From Letharia columbiana (lineage: Eukaryota > Ascomycota > Lecanoromycetes > Lecanorales > Parmeliaceae), in contig NW_023501171.1 of NCBI RefSeq assembly GCF_014066305.1, forward strand, positions 1 to 64,000: a DNA stretch of 64,000 nucleotides, read 5' to 3'. Under the pieces are notes generated by a model that was given only the letters and a program-made list of their open reading frames with translations, was not told where the DNA came from and did not search any database. Each line of letters opens with the position of its first letter. Position 1 is the stretch's first letter. Below are positions 44,844 to 58,859 of the stretch, one piece after another. The position numbers and the translations under genes were made by a program.

Positions 44844-45473
44844 CTACAACCCACTCCCCCCGCGCCCGGCCCCGCCCCCACCCCCCGGCACCAACACCTC
44901 CCTCGCCCCCTCCTGCGCCTTCATCTCCCGCTCCTGCTCCATAATCTGCTGCTCCTCCACCATGCACACCGCGAACGGCACGCTCAGCATCACCGCGCCC
45001 GTCGTCAACACCCAGAGGCCCTTGCCGCCCCACCAGGCGCCCGTCTTCGTCGCCGAGAGCGTGGAGCTGAGCGTGGAGGAGAGGGCGCGTCGGTAGCGGG
45101 GGGGCAGGATGTCGCGCAGGGCGAGGAGGCTGGTGGGTGTTAGCGCGGGGTGGGGTGAGGGGAGGGGGAGGGAAGGGAAGGGAAGGGAAGGGAAGGGTGT
45201 GTGTACCGGTCTGTGATTGATTCGGCGGGGGGGGCCGGATGATATGATTTCGTCGTCTGAGAGCTCGGAATCTGGCAGCCCGGGATGGTGGCTGTTAGCG
45301 GACTGTCACCCGTATTTGGTACGTTTGTATGCGGTTTGGGGGTTTCGGAGCAGATGTAAGAGATGCATGTACACACCCGTGTCGACAAAGTCGTCGGAGT
45401 CGTAGTCGTCTCCGACGGGACCGGGTTGGGCTTGGTCGAGCTCCGCATCCTCGACTTCTTCGAGTTGGACCAT
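44844..45473 (-). CDS. TOM22: mitochondrial import receptor subunit Tom22
   Basis: Minus strand, exons 45377-45473, 45207-45271, 44844-45129. Tom22 is the central receptor of the outer-membrane TOM complex. Seen: acidic N-terminus (MVQLEEVEDAELDQ, DDYDSDDFVDT), the conserved ESITDRLLALRDILPPRYRR segment, a single membrane helix (GLWVLTTGAVMLSVPFAV) and the intermembrane EEQQIMEQEREMKAQEGAREVL. Exon 2 poses a problem: its acidic frame (DSELSDDEIISSG), which fits the family, and the frame that joins to exon 3 (PPAESITDR) differ by one base across a run of eight C. Either the tract has an extra base, or a donor two bases further on (GTGTAC at 45374) gives a non-acidic exon 2 in frame. I favour a homopolymer error in an essential gene. 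Confidence 0.82.
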
Positions 45474-45689
45474 GGTTGGTTGGTTGGTTGTTGCCGCGGT
45501 TGTTTGGTTTGGCAGTGTTTGGGGGAGGGCTGAAGTGAAAAGGTGCGCGGGAGTGGGCGAGCTGGTGTGTGGAATCGTAGTGTGCTTGGACGCTGTCTGC
45601 GAAGCGTGATTGATGTCGGTGATATTTTTTGGGAGATCTAAAGCGGCAAGGGACCTAGGTCTTTGAGGGTTAGGTCAGTTGCTACTCTA

Positions 45690-45931
45690 CCCTCGGTGTC
45701 GATTAAATAAATTGCAGAGAGGCTAATTCTCGCATATGCAACCACCAAGAGAAATATGTACTTTTCTTATTATTTACAGCTATCTAATGACCTGTCATCC
45801 CTCCTTCTAATCGCATTACATCTTTAAGTCTCTTGGGCATGCTTTCTACCAAGTCATTGATCCATTCCTGACTTATCGAGTCCCAGCCTTCTTGTTAGCC
45901 TCTCTGCAATTTATTTAATCGACACCGAGTC
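45690..45931 (-). mobile_element. internally deleted Tc1/mariner-type element
   Basis: 242 bp flanked by TA on both sides (45688-45689 and 45932-45933). 35-bp inverted repeats lie at 45692-45726 and 45895-45929 (CTCGGTGTCGATTAAATAAA …). Between them the minus strand encodes the last about 36 residues of a DDE transposase (WDSISQEWINDLVESMPKR, then a stop), the usual end of Tc1-type proteins. So one end of an element survives next to its other terminal repeat. This is MITE-like and cannot move without a transposase in trans. Confidence 0.85.
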
Positions 45932-47552
45932 TACTTCGTATATAAGGTACTCTAAGCTGTAAGAAAACAAGGCGTTAGCTTAATCGAGTACAGCGTAAGG
46001 TGGAAGATGGTTTGAGGTGCTAGCCCTAAAGTAGGTACTGAGGTATCTTAGGGCGACGCGAAGATAAGAGAAGCCTTAATAAAGGAAAGTATCCGTTAAA
46101 CGCCGAGAGGCAACAAATTGTTTTCTCCGCACCATTATTTCGATTACTACCCCACTATATTTATATAATTTAATAAATATAATCTAGATCTATTATATAG
46201 AGTCTAATATATTATCTCTTTTATAAAATTTATTTACGTAATTCCCTTTATAATATAAAAAGATTTAATATACTTTATATCCCCCGCGTATCTTAAGAGT
46301 ATTATCTTTATTTCTACTAATCTCTTATCTAAAACCTCGATTTTAAATATTTTTATAATATATAAAATACGTCTAAATAGCCTTTAAGTCTTATTAATTA
46401 TAATTATTTTATAATATCTTTAGTAGTATAGAGATAGAGATAAGATTTAATCTTATTTAATAGATATCTTCTTCTTTTAATAACTCTATTATTATATTTT
46501 CGAGGAATTTCTAATACTCTTAAGTAACTTCTATTAATTTATAGAGCTTAAAAGTATTTATAAGACTTTTATTTAAATACTAGTAAAATAAGAGTATCTA
46601 ATTATAATTATAAACTCGCTAAAAAGTATATATAGCTATTAGAGTATTAAATCGATTTATCTTTTTTATATACTTATTATAATAGTAGAAAAGCTTAAAA
46701 ATCTTAAATTTCTTCTTTTAGATATTCTTTTTATTCTTCTTAAAAGTAGATAAAGTAATATAAATATTTATATTAGTTTTATTAGAATATTTTCTTTTTT
46801 TAAAAATATAGATATTAATCTCTCGAATATTATATTTAATAATAAATTCTAAAATAAGATTATTATCTTATTAGACTATTATAAGAATATTATTCTAAAC
46901 TATTATAATAAAAACTTCGTAAAAAATATTCTTAATAAATATCTATTTTATCTCTATAAGTAATTTTAAAAGATCTTATTAAGTAAGCTTTATAGTCTTA
47001 TATATTATAATTCTTCTATCTCTTAGAATTATAGCTAGCTTCGAATAAGTAAAATAATTATTTATAAAGAGAATAATATTTTTTAAAAAGATATTCGTAA
47101 TTAATTTAAATATTATAGCTAATATTTCTTTAAGTTTTTTAATTTTTAATTTATTTTCTAATTTCTATATTAGAGAATATTATATATAATTATAAATATA
47201 ACCTTTATTATTAATTATAAAGAGCTTATATTCTTTTTTAATTAGCTTATTTAAAGCTATAGTAGAATAGAATATACGTCTTATCTTCTTAATTATATAT
47301 TTATTAATTACTATATAAGAACCCGACGTTCTAAGAAGACTCTAATTCTTTTAAATCTCGCTAGTAAATAAAAGAAGTTTCTTATATTATATCAGCTACT
47401 TTTATCGACCTATTCTAATAATTATAAAATTCTCTTAAGTAAGACTTAAATAATATATATACTTTTAAAGAAAAATATAGTAATTTCGAGTTATTTTCTT
47501 TATAATTATTAAAATTATAGATATAATTCTATTAATTCTTTAATAGTTATAA

Positions 47553-47827
47553 TGTAAGGGCGTAGTTTACTAGCGATTAGCTAGTGAATATAGACTATAA
47601 AAGACGTAGTATCGTTATGGAATTTAATAATATATTTAATAGTAGAACTAATCTCTAAGAAATATTAAAACTTTAAGATATATAAAGTAAATCTATATTC
47701 GTTAAGCTTCTAGATATATAAGATATATTATTAAAACTAAACTCTAAAAGAAACTCTAATATAGTATATATAATATCGACGTCTTAGCGTAAATAGCGCT
47801 AAGGCCTATAACGCATTAAATCTAATA
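47553..47827 (-). repeat. 3' LTR of the Ty3/gypsy element
   Basis: 275 bp, colinear with 54399-54673 without indels. Both copies share GTTTACTAGCGATTAGCTAG near the start and GCGCTAAGGCCTATAACGC-like sequence near the end. Differences seen are C/T and G/A. Confidence 0.88.
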
Positions 47828-50800
47828 ATTATCTTCTCTTTTAAATCTTAATCTTTAAACGTCTAAGTAAAAATAGAATACTTATTAAAAAACCTTTAAA
47901 TTTTAATAGGAAAATAAGAAAAAAAAGTTAATCTATTAAAATTACAATATTATTTTAATAACGCGATAGAATTAATTCTTATACGCCGTAGGTATATAAC
48001 TAGTATATTATATAATAATATTAATACTATCTTTAAGAATAATATCGCTTTTATAATACTAATTAATAATAATCTATAATAAACTAACGCGCTTAATATT
48101 AACGTTCTTATAACGCTAGTTAATAATCTCTATAGCGAATAATATTAGATTTAAAAATTTATAATAAAATCTTAAAAACTTAGTAAATAAAGAAGGGAGA
48201 AGAGTTTCTTTATAGATAACGTTATTTTTATAATATATTACGTTTATAGCGAAATAACGTAGTAATAATCTTTATTATAGAGATTCGAAGGGAGTAATTA
48301 ATAGAGCGACGCGTTCGCGATAATATTCTCGATTATTAATTAATAATAGTAGAAATAATAATAATAACTAGGCGACGTGGCCTAATAGATAGTAGTAAAA
48401 TATTATTATATCGCTACTATTTACGTTATTAGATATTATCTATTAATAATAATACTACGATAGAGAATATAAAAACCCCTTTCGAATTATTTATTTTTAT
48501 TCTTTATAACTTCTAATATCTCTCTTATAAGTATTTACTCTAACGCTATAACGTCGATATTAATACTAATATAAGTATAATATATCTTATTATATTAATA
48601 GTCTACTTCTCTTTATTATAAGTATCTTATTATTATTAATTATATTAATACGTAAACTAACAATTTTATAGTACTCTTTTTTAATAATAATAATAACTTT
48701 AATAGTAAGTGTATAGTCGCCTTATAAGCGCGATTACTAATTCTTAACTATTCCCGCTACTATCGCTTTATATACGCAATTACTAATAAGTCCTAATATC
48801 TAATTTATTATATAGAATTTACTTTTATCGAGACGATAATTTATATATTTAAGATAAGTTTTTCTTTTATAATAACTATAAGATCGAAAAGCGCGATATT
48901 AGTTATTATATTAAAATTTCTCTATATCTTTAGACGTAGATAAGAAAATTAATATAACGCTATCGCCGCGCTAGATAGTCTTAAAAGCTATTTTATCGAC
49001 AAGTTAAGCTCGATAAAAAGATTACTTAATAATATAAATTATAGAAATATATAATAATAATAACTTTAGCCGTCTCTATTATAATTATAGATTTTTAAAA
49101 TTAGCTTATAGCGATATATAAGTATATAGAGAAATTAAAGAAAATAAATAAGTTATTAGAGAAGAAGCTTAAGAGCCTTTATCGATATATGATAAATATT
49201 AATAAATATTAACTTAAAGATTATACTTTAACTATCTTCTCGTTAAAAAACTAAATTAATAAATTTAACTTAGAATTTAATATTAAAATAGCGAAGAATA
49301 CTTAAATAATAATCTTTTTTTAGTAATAGCGCTAGCGTAAAGTTCTTAGATAATTCTTTAATAGCTATCTTAGATAAAAATATATCTATATTAATAGTAT
49401 ATATCTTAATATAATAAATTTTCTTTATAGTAGAGTTTAGTAGATAGTTAAATAATATAATTATTTTATTAATCTATATCTTAATAGTAGTAAATATAAA
49501 GGAGTATACGCGTAATATAAGTATTATCTAAAAATATATTTAATTTAATTAATAATTATATCTTATTTTATCGCCTTCGCTTACTCGTTATTAATTTATA
49601 TAATTAATTAAGCTCTTTAATAATAAGAGACTTATTATTTATTATTTAATATTTTCGCTTATTATTTATCTATTTATAGATTTAAATTAGCTTACTAGTA
49701 TTAATAAATTTATTATTTAATAGTTATTAATTATACTCTTCGCTTTAATTAGTCTATTTAACTTTATATTAAATATCTTTCTTATATTTAATCTTATTAA
49801 TAATTTCTTTAATCTCTTAAAGCTTATTATTATTAATAAGATTAAGGGTTTATATAAAGGCTTTCGCTATATTATTATAATCGCGAAGGTAATAAGACTT
49901 AAATAACGATATATAAAAGATATTATAAATTTTATACGTTAAGAGTAAAAGTAGATAGTATATTTACGTCTCTATCTTATCTATAATTTAAAATAATTTT
50001 ATAAATTTATAAGATAACTTCTTATTTAGATATTTCTACTTTAGATTTTTAGTCGCTAATATTATTAAATTATCTATCTTATAGCTTTAAGGCTAATATA
50101 TTTTATTATAATATTTAAACTAAGTTATAACTACGCTATAAAGGCGCTTTACTATCTTATCTCTTAATACTTATAACTTTTTTATTCTATTATTTATAAT
50201 AGATATCTCCTCCTCGATAAAGTTATTCTTAATCTTCTAACGGATTTTAGAATAATATTTATATATTAGAAAGAATAATATCGTTTTAATAAAGAAATAT
50301 TAATTATTTATATAAGCGAACTTTATTATTAATAGTTATTTTATTTAAATATTTTACTTATTATTAGCGAATATATATAAGAAATATTTTAGTATTTAAT
50401 TTTATCGCTTAATTTATCTATCGATTTATAAATAAAAGGCGATACTTAGATATCGCTTAATTTTAAAATAAAAGTAAATAATAAACTAGAAGTTACTAAT
50501 AAATATAGAGTCTCTATTATTAATAATATCGTTTAATATACTATAGTAATATATTATTTCGAAATAAAATACTTTCGCTAGCTAAGTAATATCGATCGTA
50601 ATAAATATAGAAATATATCTTATTATTTTTATAAATTAATTTATTATAACTAGAATAGTATCGTAGACGATATTCTTATATTTACTCGCTAATAAGTCGA
50701 TAATAAAGTTTATAGAAATTTCTTTTTATAGCTTAATAGCGATAGAAAGTAAGTTTAATTCGCTATATAAACGATATCGCGAAGCTTTAATTCGTTAATA

Positions 50801-51929
50801 AATATTATATATCTTAATATAATTAATAACTTATTTTAAACTTTTATTTTAATAATATTTATAGATAAGTAGCTTATACGTCTTTATAGCGTTAAAGTAT
50901 CTTAATAACGAATTATTATAATATTTACTAATAAGCTCTTCTCTTAAGATCTTATCTCTAGGGATATAAAGGCGATTATTATATTTTAATAGTTTTTTAG
51001 AGTCTAAGATTTATATTTAACTACGTACGCGATACTTAATCGTTAACTTATTAATATTAATTCGAAAAGAGTTTATTTAATTATTATAGACTTATAGATC
51101 TCGAATTAATATTTTTATTAGTCTTTAAAATATATTATAAGTAATCTCTTATATAATTTTAGACTTTCTTCTAGAAATAATTATCTAAATATTAATAATA
51201 TAAAATATAGACGTTATAGTCGCTATAAGCTTTTTATTTCTTTATAACTACTCGCCGCTAGTTTAAAGTACGAATTTATTTTATAATATCGATAAAAGTT
51301 TAATATTTAATAATAAAATCTTTTTATAATTAAAGCGTCGCGATAGCGAGTCGATAGAATTTAATTTATCTATTCGATAAAAAATCTTAAAGTTATAAAT
51401 AGCTAACTTTAGCGCTTAATAGACTTATCTAAAATTTAATTTCTTCTACTTTATAAAGTTTTTAAGATTATTATAATTTATTAGAATTTTAATATAAAAC
51501 GTATTATTTTTTAAATAATAACGCTATTACTTTATAGACGCTACGATAGCGAATAGCTCTTAATTATAAATCTCATAGTTTTACTTTATAGAAATTATTT
51601 TCCTAGATTAGAATACTATTAATTATTAATAGTTATTCTTATTCGATTATAAAAGTATAATTCTTATATTAAAGTTAAAAGCGTTAGTTTTAAAATATAA
51701 CTTTAAATTTAAATCGTAATAGCGTAGAAATAACGCGGTTATAAAAGTATTTCGAAGCTACTAGAACGCTAGCTCCGCGTTATCTATTTACTCTAGCGAT
51801 CTAGATTTTTTATTATTCTTATTTTCTTTAAGTAAGTTAGTAAATAGCGCTATTATACTAAAATAGCTATAGATAAATTATCGATAGAAATTAGTAAAGT
51901 TTAAAAAGACTTATATATCTTAATAATTT

Positions 51930-52510
51930 TTTAATTTTAGCTACTTCTTAATAATAGTAATACGTTTTTAATTTATTATAATATCTTCGATAAATATAAT
52001 AAATCTTAAAAACTTAATTCGCTTAATATAGAATTAATACTTCTTTAGATTAGTATATAGTTAAAACTAGCGTAAACGCTTAAGTACTTATTTAATATAT
52101 CGTTAATACTTCGCTAGATTAATACTATAAATTAGAATATTATTTAAATATACTATATATATTATATTTATTAAATCTATAAAAACTCTATTAATATATA
52201 TTTAAAAAGTTATTAATATTTTAGCGAGTCTAAAAGATATAATTAGATATTTGAAATAGTTATAGTAATTACGAAACGCTATTTTTTATTTATCGCCTTC
52301 TTTAATCTAGATTTAATAATAAATATTCTTAAGATTTAACTTTATAAAGACTTTAGCGTTATATAAGCGATTTAGAGTCTTAATAATTAGAGATAGCGAG
52401 TATTAATTTTTAATAATTATTGCGTTTAAGCCTCGATAATCAACGTAAAGATAAAGCCTCTTATTCTTTTTAGAAATAAAAAAAATCGATACTTCGACTA
52501 AGAAAGTCGA
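51930..52510 (-). pseudogene. reverse transcriptase remnant of the Ty3/gypsy element
   Basis: Minus-strand translation shows the family order with stops at Gln, Trp and Arg positions: the SKKN region, YVDYRGLNAI, YNAKVFIKLNLKN, the AFRNYYNYFKYLIISF-like palm segment and the catalytic YLDD box, here read as YLNN (both Asp codons changed to Asn, G-to-A on the coding strand). It is recognisable but dead. Confidence 0.8.
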
Positions 52511-54398
52511 ATAACGAATTTAATCTTTCTAAAGAAAATTCTTTAAATAATATTATAATTTCGCTAATTTCGTTTAAGATAGATTATATAAGAGGCTATA
52601 TAGCGATTTCTTATCGCTTTTAATCTTAATAATATAATTTCCCTATTTAAGCGTAGATAAGATCTTTACTTTTTTATTAAAAAAAATATTATTAAACTTT
52701 AGTAACTTCTAAGAAAGCTCTAGATTACACTTATTTTTCGATTTATTATACGTTATTATAATATATATAATTATAAATATATTTAGCTTCTATTTAATAG
52801 TTTAAATAAACTTAATTACTTTTTTAATCTATAATTTATTAGTATTAATTTTAAATTGCTATTACTTTATCGCTGAGTTTAGTAATACTTATAATTAACT
52901 TAGTTTAAATATATTTAATATAATATTAAGGCCTTTTTAATTAACGATATAGAAGAGTATATTATACTTTTTATTTTAATCTTAGCTATTTACTAACTAG
53001 TAGTTTAGCTAATACGCGTTATAATAATATATACTTTAATTACTTAGCGCTTTTAATTATAATAAAATAACGTTATAAGATTTTAAGTCTTATTAAATTA
53101 CGAACTTTTATAAAATTAAATTAATATATACTCTAATATCGAGTAGAGTAACGAGTTATCTCTATTTATTTTAAAGCTTTATCTATCCCTTTATAAGAAT
53201 AGAAGAAATTACCTCTATTAATTATTATTCTTATCTCGCTTCTAAGGCGATTATAAGGCCGAATCTTTTTTTATTAATACTACGTTAATATAAACTATAG
53301 GCGATTTATTAAGATCTAGATACTTAGATATTTAATAATTCTATTTTTTATAATAGAAATAACTATTCTTCTTATAATTAGAGTTAAAGAATTTAGCTTT
53401 ATACTTTACGCTATCGTCTTAAGTACGCGCTATATAAGCGCCGCCGTTTAAAACCAATTTAGACTTCGAAATTTAATTCTCTAAAGGCTTATTCTTAGCG
53501 AATCTCTCTAAAGACTTCGAATAAGAATCGCTATTAGAGCGTACGCGTTCTAAAATCTTTTTCTATATAATAATTTAGATAAGAATTTCTTCTTATTATT
53601 TCGATATACTACTAATATTTAGAATCTTATTTTTAAGCTCTAATCTAAGTTTAACTAAGAAGAAATTAATTTAATACTTCTTAGAAAATAGAGTTATATA
53701 AGCCTCTAGCTTCTTTAAATAGATTTTAAAAATAGATATCTTCTAATCAGAGCGTTATTTAATCTTCTTTTACTTTTTATATATAAGAAGATAGCGATTT
53801 ATTAAATCCGCTACTAAATTAAATAGAAACTACTTAAAGAATTTAAAAGTTATATTCTCTAGACTATAGGCTTAATAGTATTTATATTATTAAATATTAG
53901 AATTATCTTCTAAGAATTATATATAATAAATAATTCTTAATTAATTAATAATAAAATACTTAAAACTTATAAGAAACTTAATTTTAACTTCGCGAAATTA
54001 GCGTAGATACTCTCTCTTATTAATACTCTTATAAAAATATATTCTTTTAAAGCGAAGTATTTTCGTCTTAATTAATATATTCGCTAGAGATATAATAGTA
54101 ATTAATATAGATAGACTCTCGCTAATTATAGATAATAAGCTAATATTATAAAGCTCGCGATTATAAATCTTTAACGTAATTAATTTTTATTCTTATTTTA
54201 AGCGATAATTTTTAATCTTAATAATTATAAGACGTTATTTTATAGTAAGATCTTTTACTAATAAAAAATTCTCGAACTTATTATCGACGCTATAGCGACT
54301 CTCGATATTATCTTTATTTTTTATTATACGATTTAGAGATAAACTTAATATTATAATAATAATAAGTCTTTTTCTTTAAAAGATAGAGAGATTAAAAT

Positions 54399-54673
54399 TA
54401 TAAAGATATAGTTTACTAGCGATTAGCTAGCGAGTATAGACTATAAAAGATATAATATTATTATAAAGTTTAATAATATATTTAATAATAGAATTAATCT
54501 CTAAGAAATATTAAAACTTCGAGATATACGAAGTAAATCTATATTCGTTAAGCTCTTAGATATATAAGATATATTATTAAAACTAAACTCTAAAAGGAAT
54601 TCTAACGTAGTATATGCGATGTCGGCGTCTTAGCGTAAGTAGCGTTAAGGCCTATAACGTATTAGGCCTAATA
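54399..54673 (-). repeat. 5' LTR of the Ty3/gypsy element
   Basis: 275 bp, the copy nearest the gag end of the minus-strand element. Its TG terminus reads TA (54399-54400), in line with RIP. Confidence 0.88.
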
Positions 54674-55655
54674 TATAAATAGTAGAAAAGTAAAAGATTT
54701 TTATAGAGATTATAATAGTAACGAAGATTTTAGCTTTAATATAATTATAAAGTATTAATAAAGATTGCGAGAACTTTAAATAGAGATATATAAATTAAAG
54801 TATTTTCTAAATAATAGTAGTTTATATAAAATTAAATATAGTATATAAAGTAAGAAATAGATTACTTAAAAGATAATTAATAATTATTCGATACTTAATT
54901 ATTATTAATTAATACTCTAAAAATAATAAAATACGCTAAAGAAGATTATTACGTTTTTTAAGAAATATCTATCTCTAATTAATTTTCGTAGCTTTTTTTT
55001 ACTACTTTAAGGTTTAATCTAATTTATTCTTATTAGAAGTAGATAGAGTTACTAATCGAAAAGGTATAATATAATATAAAATATTAATCTATTATATTAT
55101 ACTCTAATATAGTATAAGTTATTAAGATTTATATTATTTTATATCTAATATAATATAGGATTTTAATAAGATATTCCACGATATAATATATCTATAATAT
55201 TATATTATAGAATAATATATATATAAGATATTTTAATTAAGATTTCTATATTTAAAAGTAGTTATTCTAATTATTATTCTAATTAATAATTATACTAAAT
55301 TAATAAAATATAAAATTAAATATAATTATATTTTATTACTCTATATATATAAAAGAAAGTAAGCTATATCTACTAATAATAAGAAAAGCTTATCTTTCTC
55401 TAATATTAGTTACGCGAAATCCGCTAGTACTTTATAATTAAAGTTATTAACGATAATTTTATATATTTATTATATATTTTCGATATTACTATCTAATATA
55501 AAATTATATATATTATAATTATAATTTTTTTATTAAATCGTCGATCTAGAAAAATTAATATATCTTTTAATATTCTCTCGAAAGTATTATAGCTTAATAT
55601 TATAAGCTATATTTCTTTAAGCTATCTTCTCGCGATATATAAAAAAAAGATTAAA

Positions 55656-56325
55656 TATAAAAAGTATATAAAAGTATATTTAATGATTCTAGAATAAATT
55701 AATAATATTTATAATAATAATTAAAATTAAAAATTAGATATACTCGAATAAGAGATAGCTTTATATTACTCGTATAATAGTAATAGTAATAACTAATATT
55801 AAAATATCGACTTAAATAGTATAGCTTTTATAATAAACTTTTTATTACTATATATTAAATTAATTATATATAAATAAAGATTTATAATTTTATCTTTTAG
55901 ATATAATCGCGTTTAATATTTTAAGATTTCTATAATAACTTAATACTTATTAATTAACGCGTTAATATTATTATATCTAAGCTATAATAACGCTTATTAT
56001 TAAATTTTATATTATACTCTTAAGTAATTTAAAAAATAAAATCTACTTAATTATTAGCGCGTATAGTAAAATTATTTTTAATACTTATATTTTATTTAGC
56101 TTCGATATTATTTATTTTCTTTTAATTCGAACTTTTATCTTTATTTATATATATAATAATTCGCGTAATAAGTAAAACTTTAAACTTCTTTATAATTACG
56201 CTCGCGTACTTTTCTTATATAATATTATTAAAATATAAATCTATTAAAACGATAATTAGAATTAAAAATTACTTATTATTTATCTATTATATCTTATCTA
56301 ATCTACTTAAAAGCTTACTTCTATT
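55656..56325. repeat. direct repeat A, left copy (possible LTR)
   Basis: About 670 bp, closely matching 58185-58859 over its whole length (e.g. the shared TTAGATATACTCGAATAAGAG block). The two copies are separated by about 1.86 kb. They may be LTRs of a short or internally deleted element, but clear TG/CA ends, a target duplication and coding motifs were not found. Confidence 0.65.
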
Positions 56326-58184
56326 ATAATAATAATATATTAATATATTTAATTTTATATTTTTTAATAATTATAGTATAATTAATAATTAAGATATTAG
56401 TTTTCTTTACTTTCTTAACTAATTTCTTTTTAAATATAAATATATTTATTTACTATCGCGATTTCTTAGTATTTTTATTTTAGTTAAGCTTATTATCTAT
56501 TTTTTATTTTAATTAAAAATTTAATTATTATTTAATTAATCTATATTAAGATTCTTTAATATCGCTATTATTATTAATATTTAATATTTATTATAATAAA
56601 TTATTAGACTTAATCTCTTTTAATTTAATTATTATAAAAAGATAAATTAGTAAATATATATAAAAGAATTAAAGAACTTATATGAATATCTATAAATACT
56701 AAATTATTCTTAATTTTAATTAAAGCTCGTTTTATTAAAAAGTATATTAATTCTAATAAATATCGATATTAGAAATAAAGAGAATATATATTATACGCTA
56801 TTTTAAATATATTATTATAGAATTCGACTTAAAGAATAATTATTTTTATAAAAATAGTAAGACTTAAAAATAAGAAAGTAAGAATAAAATATATAAAAAT
56901 TTTAATAAGTTATAGTAGTTTAGTATTAATTAAATTAAATAAAGATAATTACTTACTAATTTACTCTTTTAAATATTTTATCTTTTAATCTATATAAGCT
57001 ATAATAATAATTATAATTATTATAAAAGTAGCTAAGATTATATTAGATAATAATATTTAATAAGCATAATTCGCTTAAACTTAAATCTTTAAAATTAAAG
57101 AGAAAGTATTTTATTAATATTTAATTTAAGCTAGATAATTTAAAGTAATCTAAAAATTTAATACGCGCGATAGATATCTAAGCTTTTCTTTCCTCCTCCT
57201 TCTTCTCTAAAACTTTCTTTTTTATATTAATTCTTCTTATTATTAAACTATCTTCTTTATATATTAAACTTCTATTTAAATAATTTAATATTATTATAGC
57301 GATATTAAAAGTATAACGTAGTTATTAAGCTATATATTTATTCTTTATCTTTTAATAACTTTAAACTAATATATAGATAAATCGCGTAAAAAGCTTAATT
57401 TATATACGCTTAATTTATTATTAATAACTCTTCGAAAAAGCTAATACTATTCTAGAGTATTAAATATAATATTAAAATAAAGAGTTTATTAGATATTATC
57501 GCCGCTTTAATCGCTATCGCTATTACTTTAATAAATATTACCTCTACTTTAATAGTATTAAAATATTAATAGAAATTAGATAATATATTTTTTTAATTAT
57601 TATTATATTTATTATATATAATTAATACGAGCTATAACTTAAGCTTTACGCGAGATTTATTATTATTAAAAATTAACTAATCTTATAATTCCGAAGTTTT
57701 TCTTTTAATATTTAGTTCGTTAGATTATATTTAATTAAAATTCGTTAAAGCGCTATTATATTTAAAGATTCGCTTTTAAAGTATTATATAAAATAATAAA
57801 AATCTTTCTAATTCGTTAATTTAAGAGTAAGTCTTTTATTACTACGCTTTATAATTAGCTCTAATAATTTCTATTTAAATAAATATTTATCTTTATATAA
57901 TATATAAAAAGTAAATTATATTATAAAAAAAAATCTAGATCTCGCGATTATTTTAGCTAAGTCGTTTAAAGTAAAAAAGAGAATATATTTATCTTTAGCT
58001 ATTAAACTAATTAACTATTATAGATATAATTATAAGATATAATTATATATTATTAATTATTTTAATAGTTATAAGAAATATAAGAGAAATAAAATTATAT
58101 AATTAAGTACTTATAAACTTTTCTCTTTTAAGTATTTATTTTAATTTAAAACTTAATCGCTATCTAATCAAAAAAATAATAAAA

Positions 58185-58859
58185 TATAAAAGATATATAA
58201 AAGTATATTTAATAATTTTAAAATAGATTAACGATATTTATAATAATAATTAGAATTAAGAATTAGATATACTCGAATAAGAGATAACTTTATATTACTT
58301 ATATAATAGTAAGAGTAATAATTAAGATTAAAATATTAATCTAGATAGCGTAGCTTTTATAATAAATTTTTTATTACTATATATTAAATTAATTATATAT
58401 TAATAAAGATTTATAATTTTATCTTCTAAATATAATTATATTTAATATTTTAAGATTTTTATAATAGCTTAATACTTATTAGTTAGTATATTAATATTAT
58501 TATATCTAAGCTATAATAGAGCTTATTATTAAATTTTATATCGCGCTTTTAAGTAGCTTAAAAGATAAAATATATTTAATTATTAGCGTATATAATAGAA
58601 TTATTTTTAATACTTATATTTTATTTAATTTTAATATTATCTATATTCTTATAATCTAAGCTCTTATCTTTATTTATATATATAATAATTTACGCGAAAA
58701 ATAAAACTCTAGACTTTCTCTAAATTACGCTTATATACTTTTTTTATATAATATTATTAAAATATAAATCTATTTATTAAAATAATAATTAGACTTAGAA
58801 ATTACTTATCGCTTATTTATTATATTTTATCTAATCTACTTAAAAGCTTACTTCTATTT
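58185..58859. repeat. direct repeat A, right copy (possible LTR)
   Basis: Right partner of the repeat at 55656-56325. The match ends at CTTAAAAGCTTACTTCTATT in both copies. The 56.3-58.2 kb interior has no recognisable coding region. Confidence 0.65.

Larger units (their letters stand above)
47553..54673 (-). mobile_element. full-length Ty3/gypsy LTR retrotransposon, RIP-degraded
   Basis: 7121 bp with two 275-bp LTRs at a constant offset of 6846 bases, flanked by the 5-bp duplication TATAA (47548-47552 and 54674-54678). The LTR begins TGTAAGGGCG in the left copy and ends CTAATA, where CA would be the usual end before RIP. On the minus strand 51.9-52.5 kb translates, with many stops, as a gypsy reverse transcriptase: SIFFISKKNKRLYLYVDYRG, RLYNAKVFIKLNL, FRLAK, YLNNILIYS. 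RNase H/connection-like fragments follow at 51.2-51.5 kb. Gag would be near 53-54.3 kb. The 47.83-50 kb part between the pol region and the 3' LTR is unidentified. A purine-rich AAAAGAGAAGA just inside the left LTR fits a polypurine tract. Confidence 0.88.
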
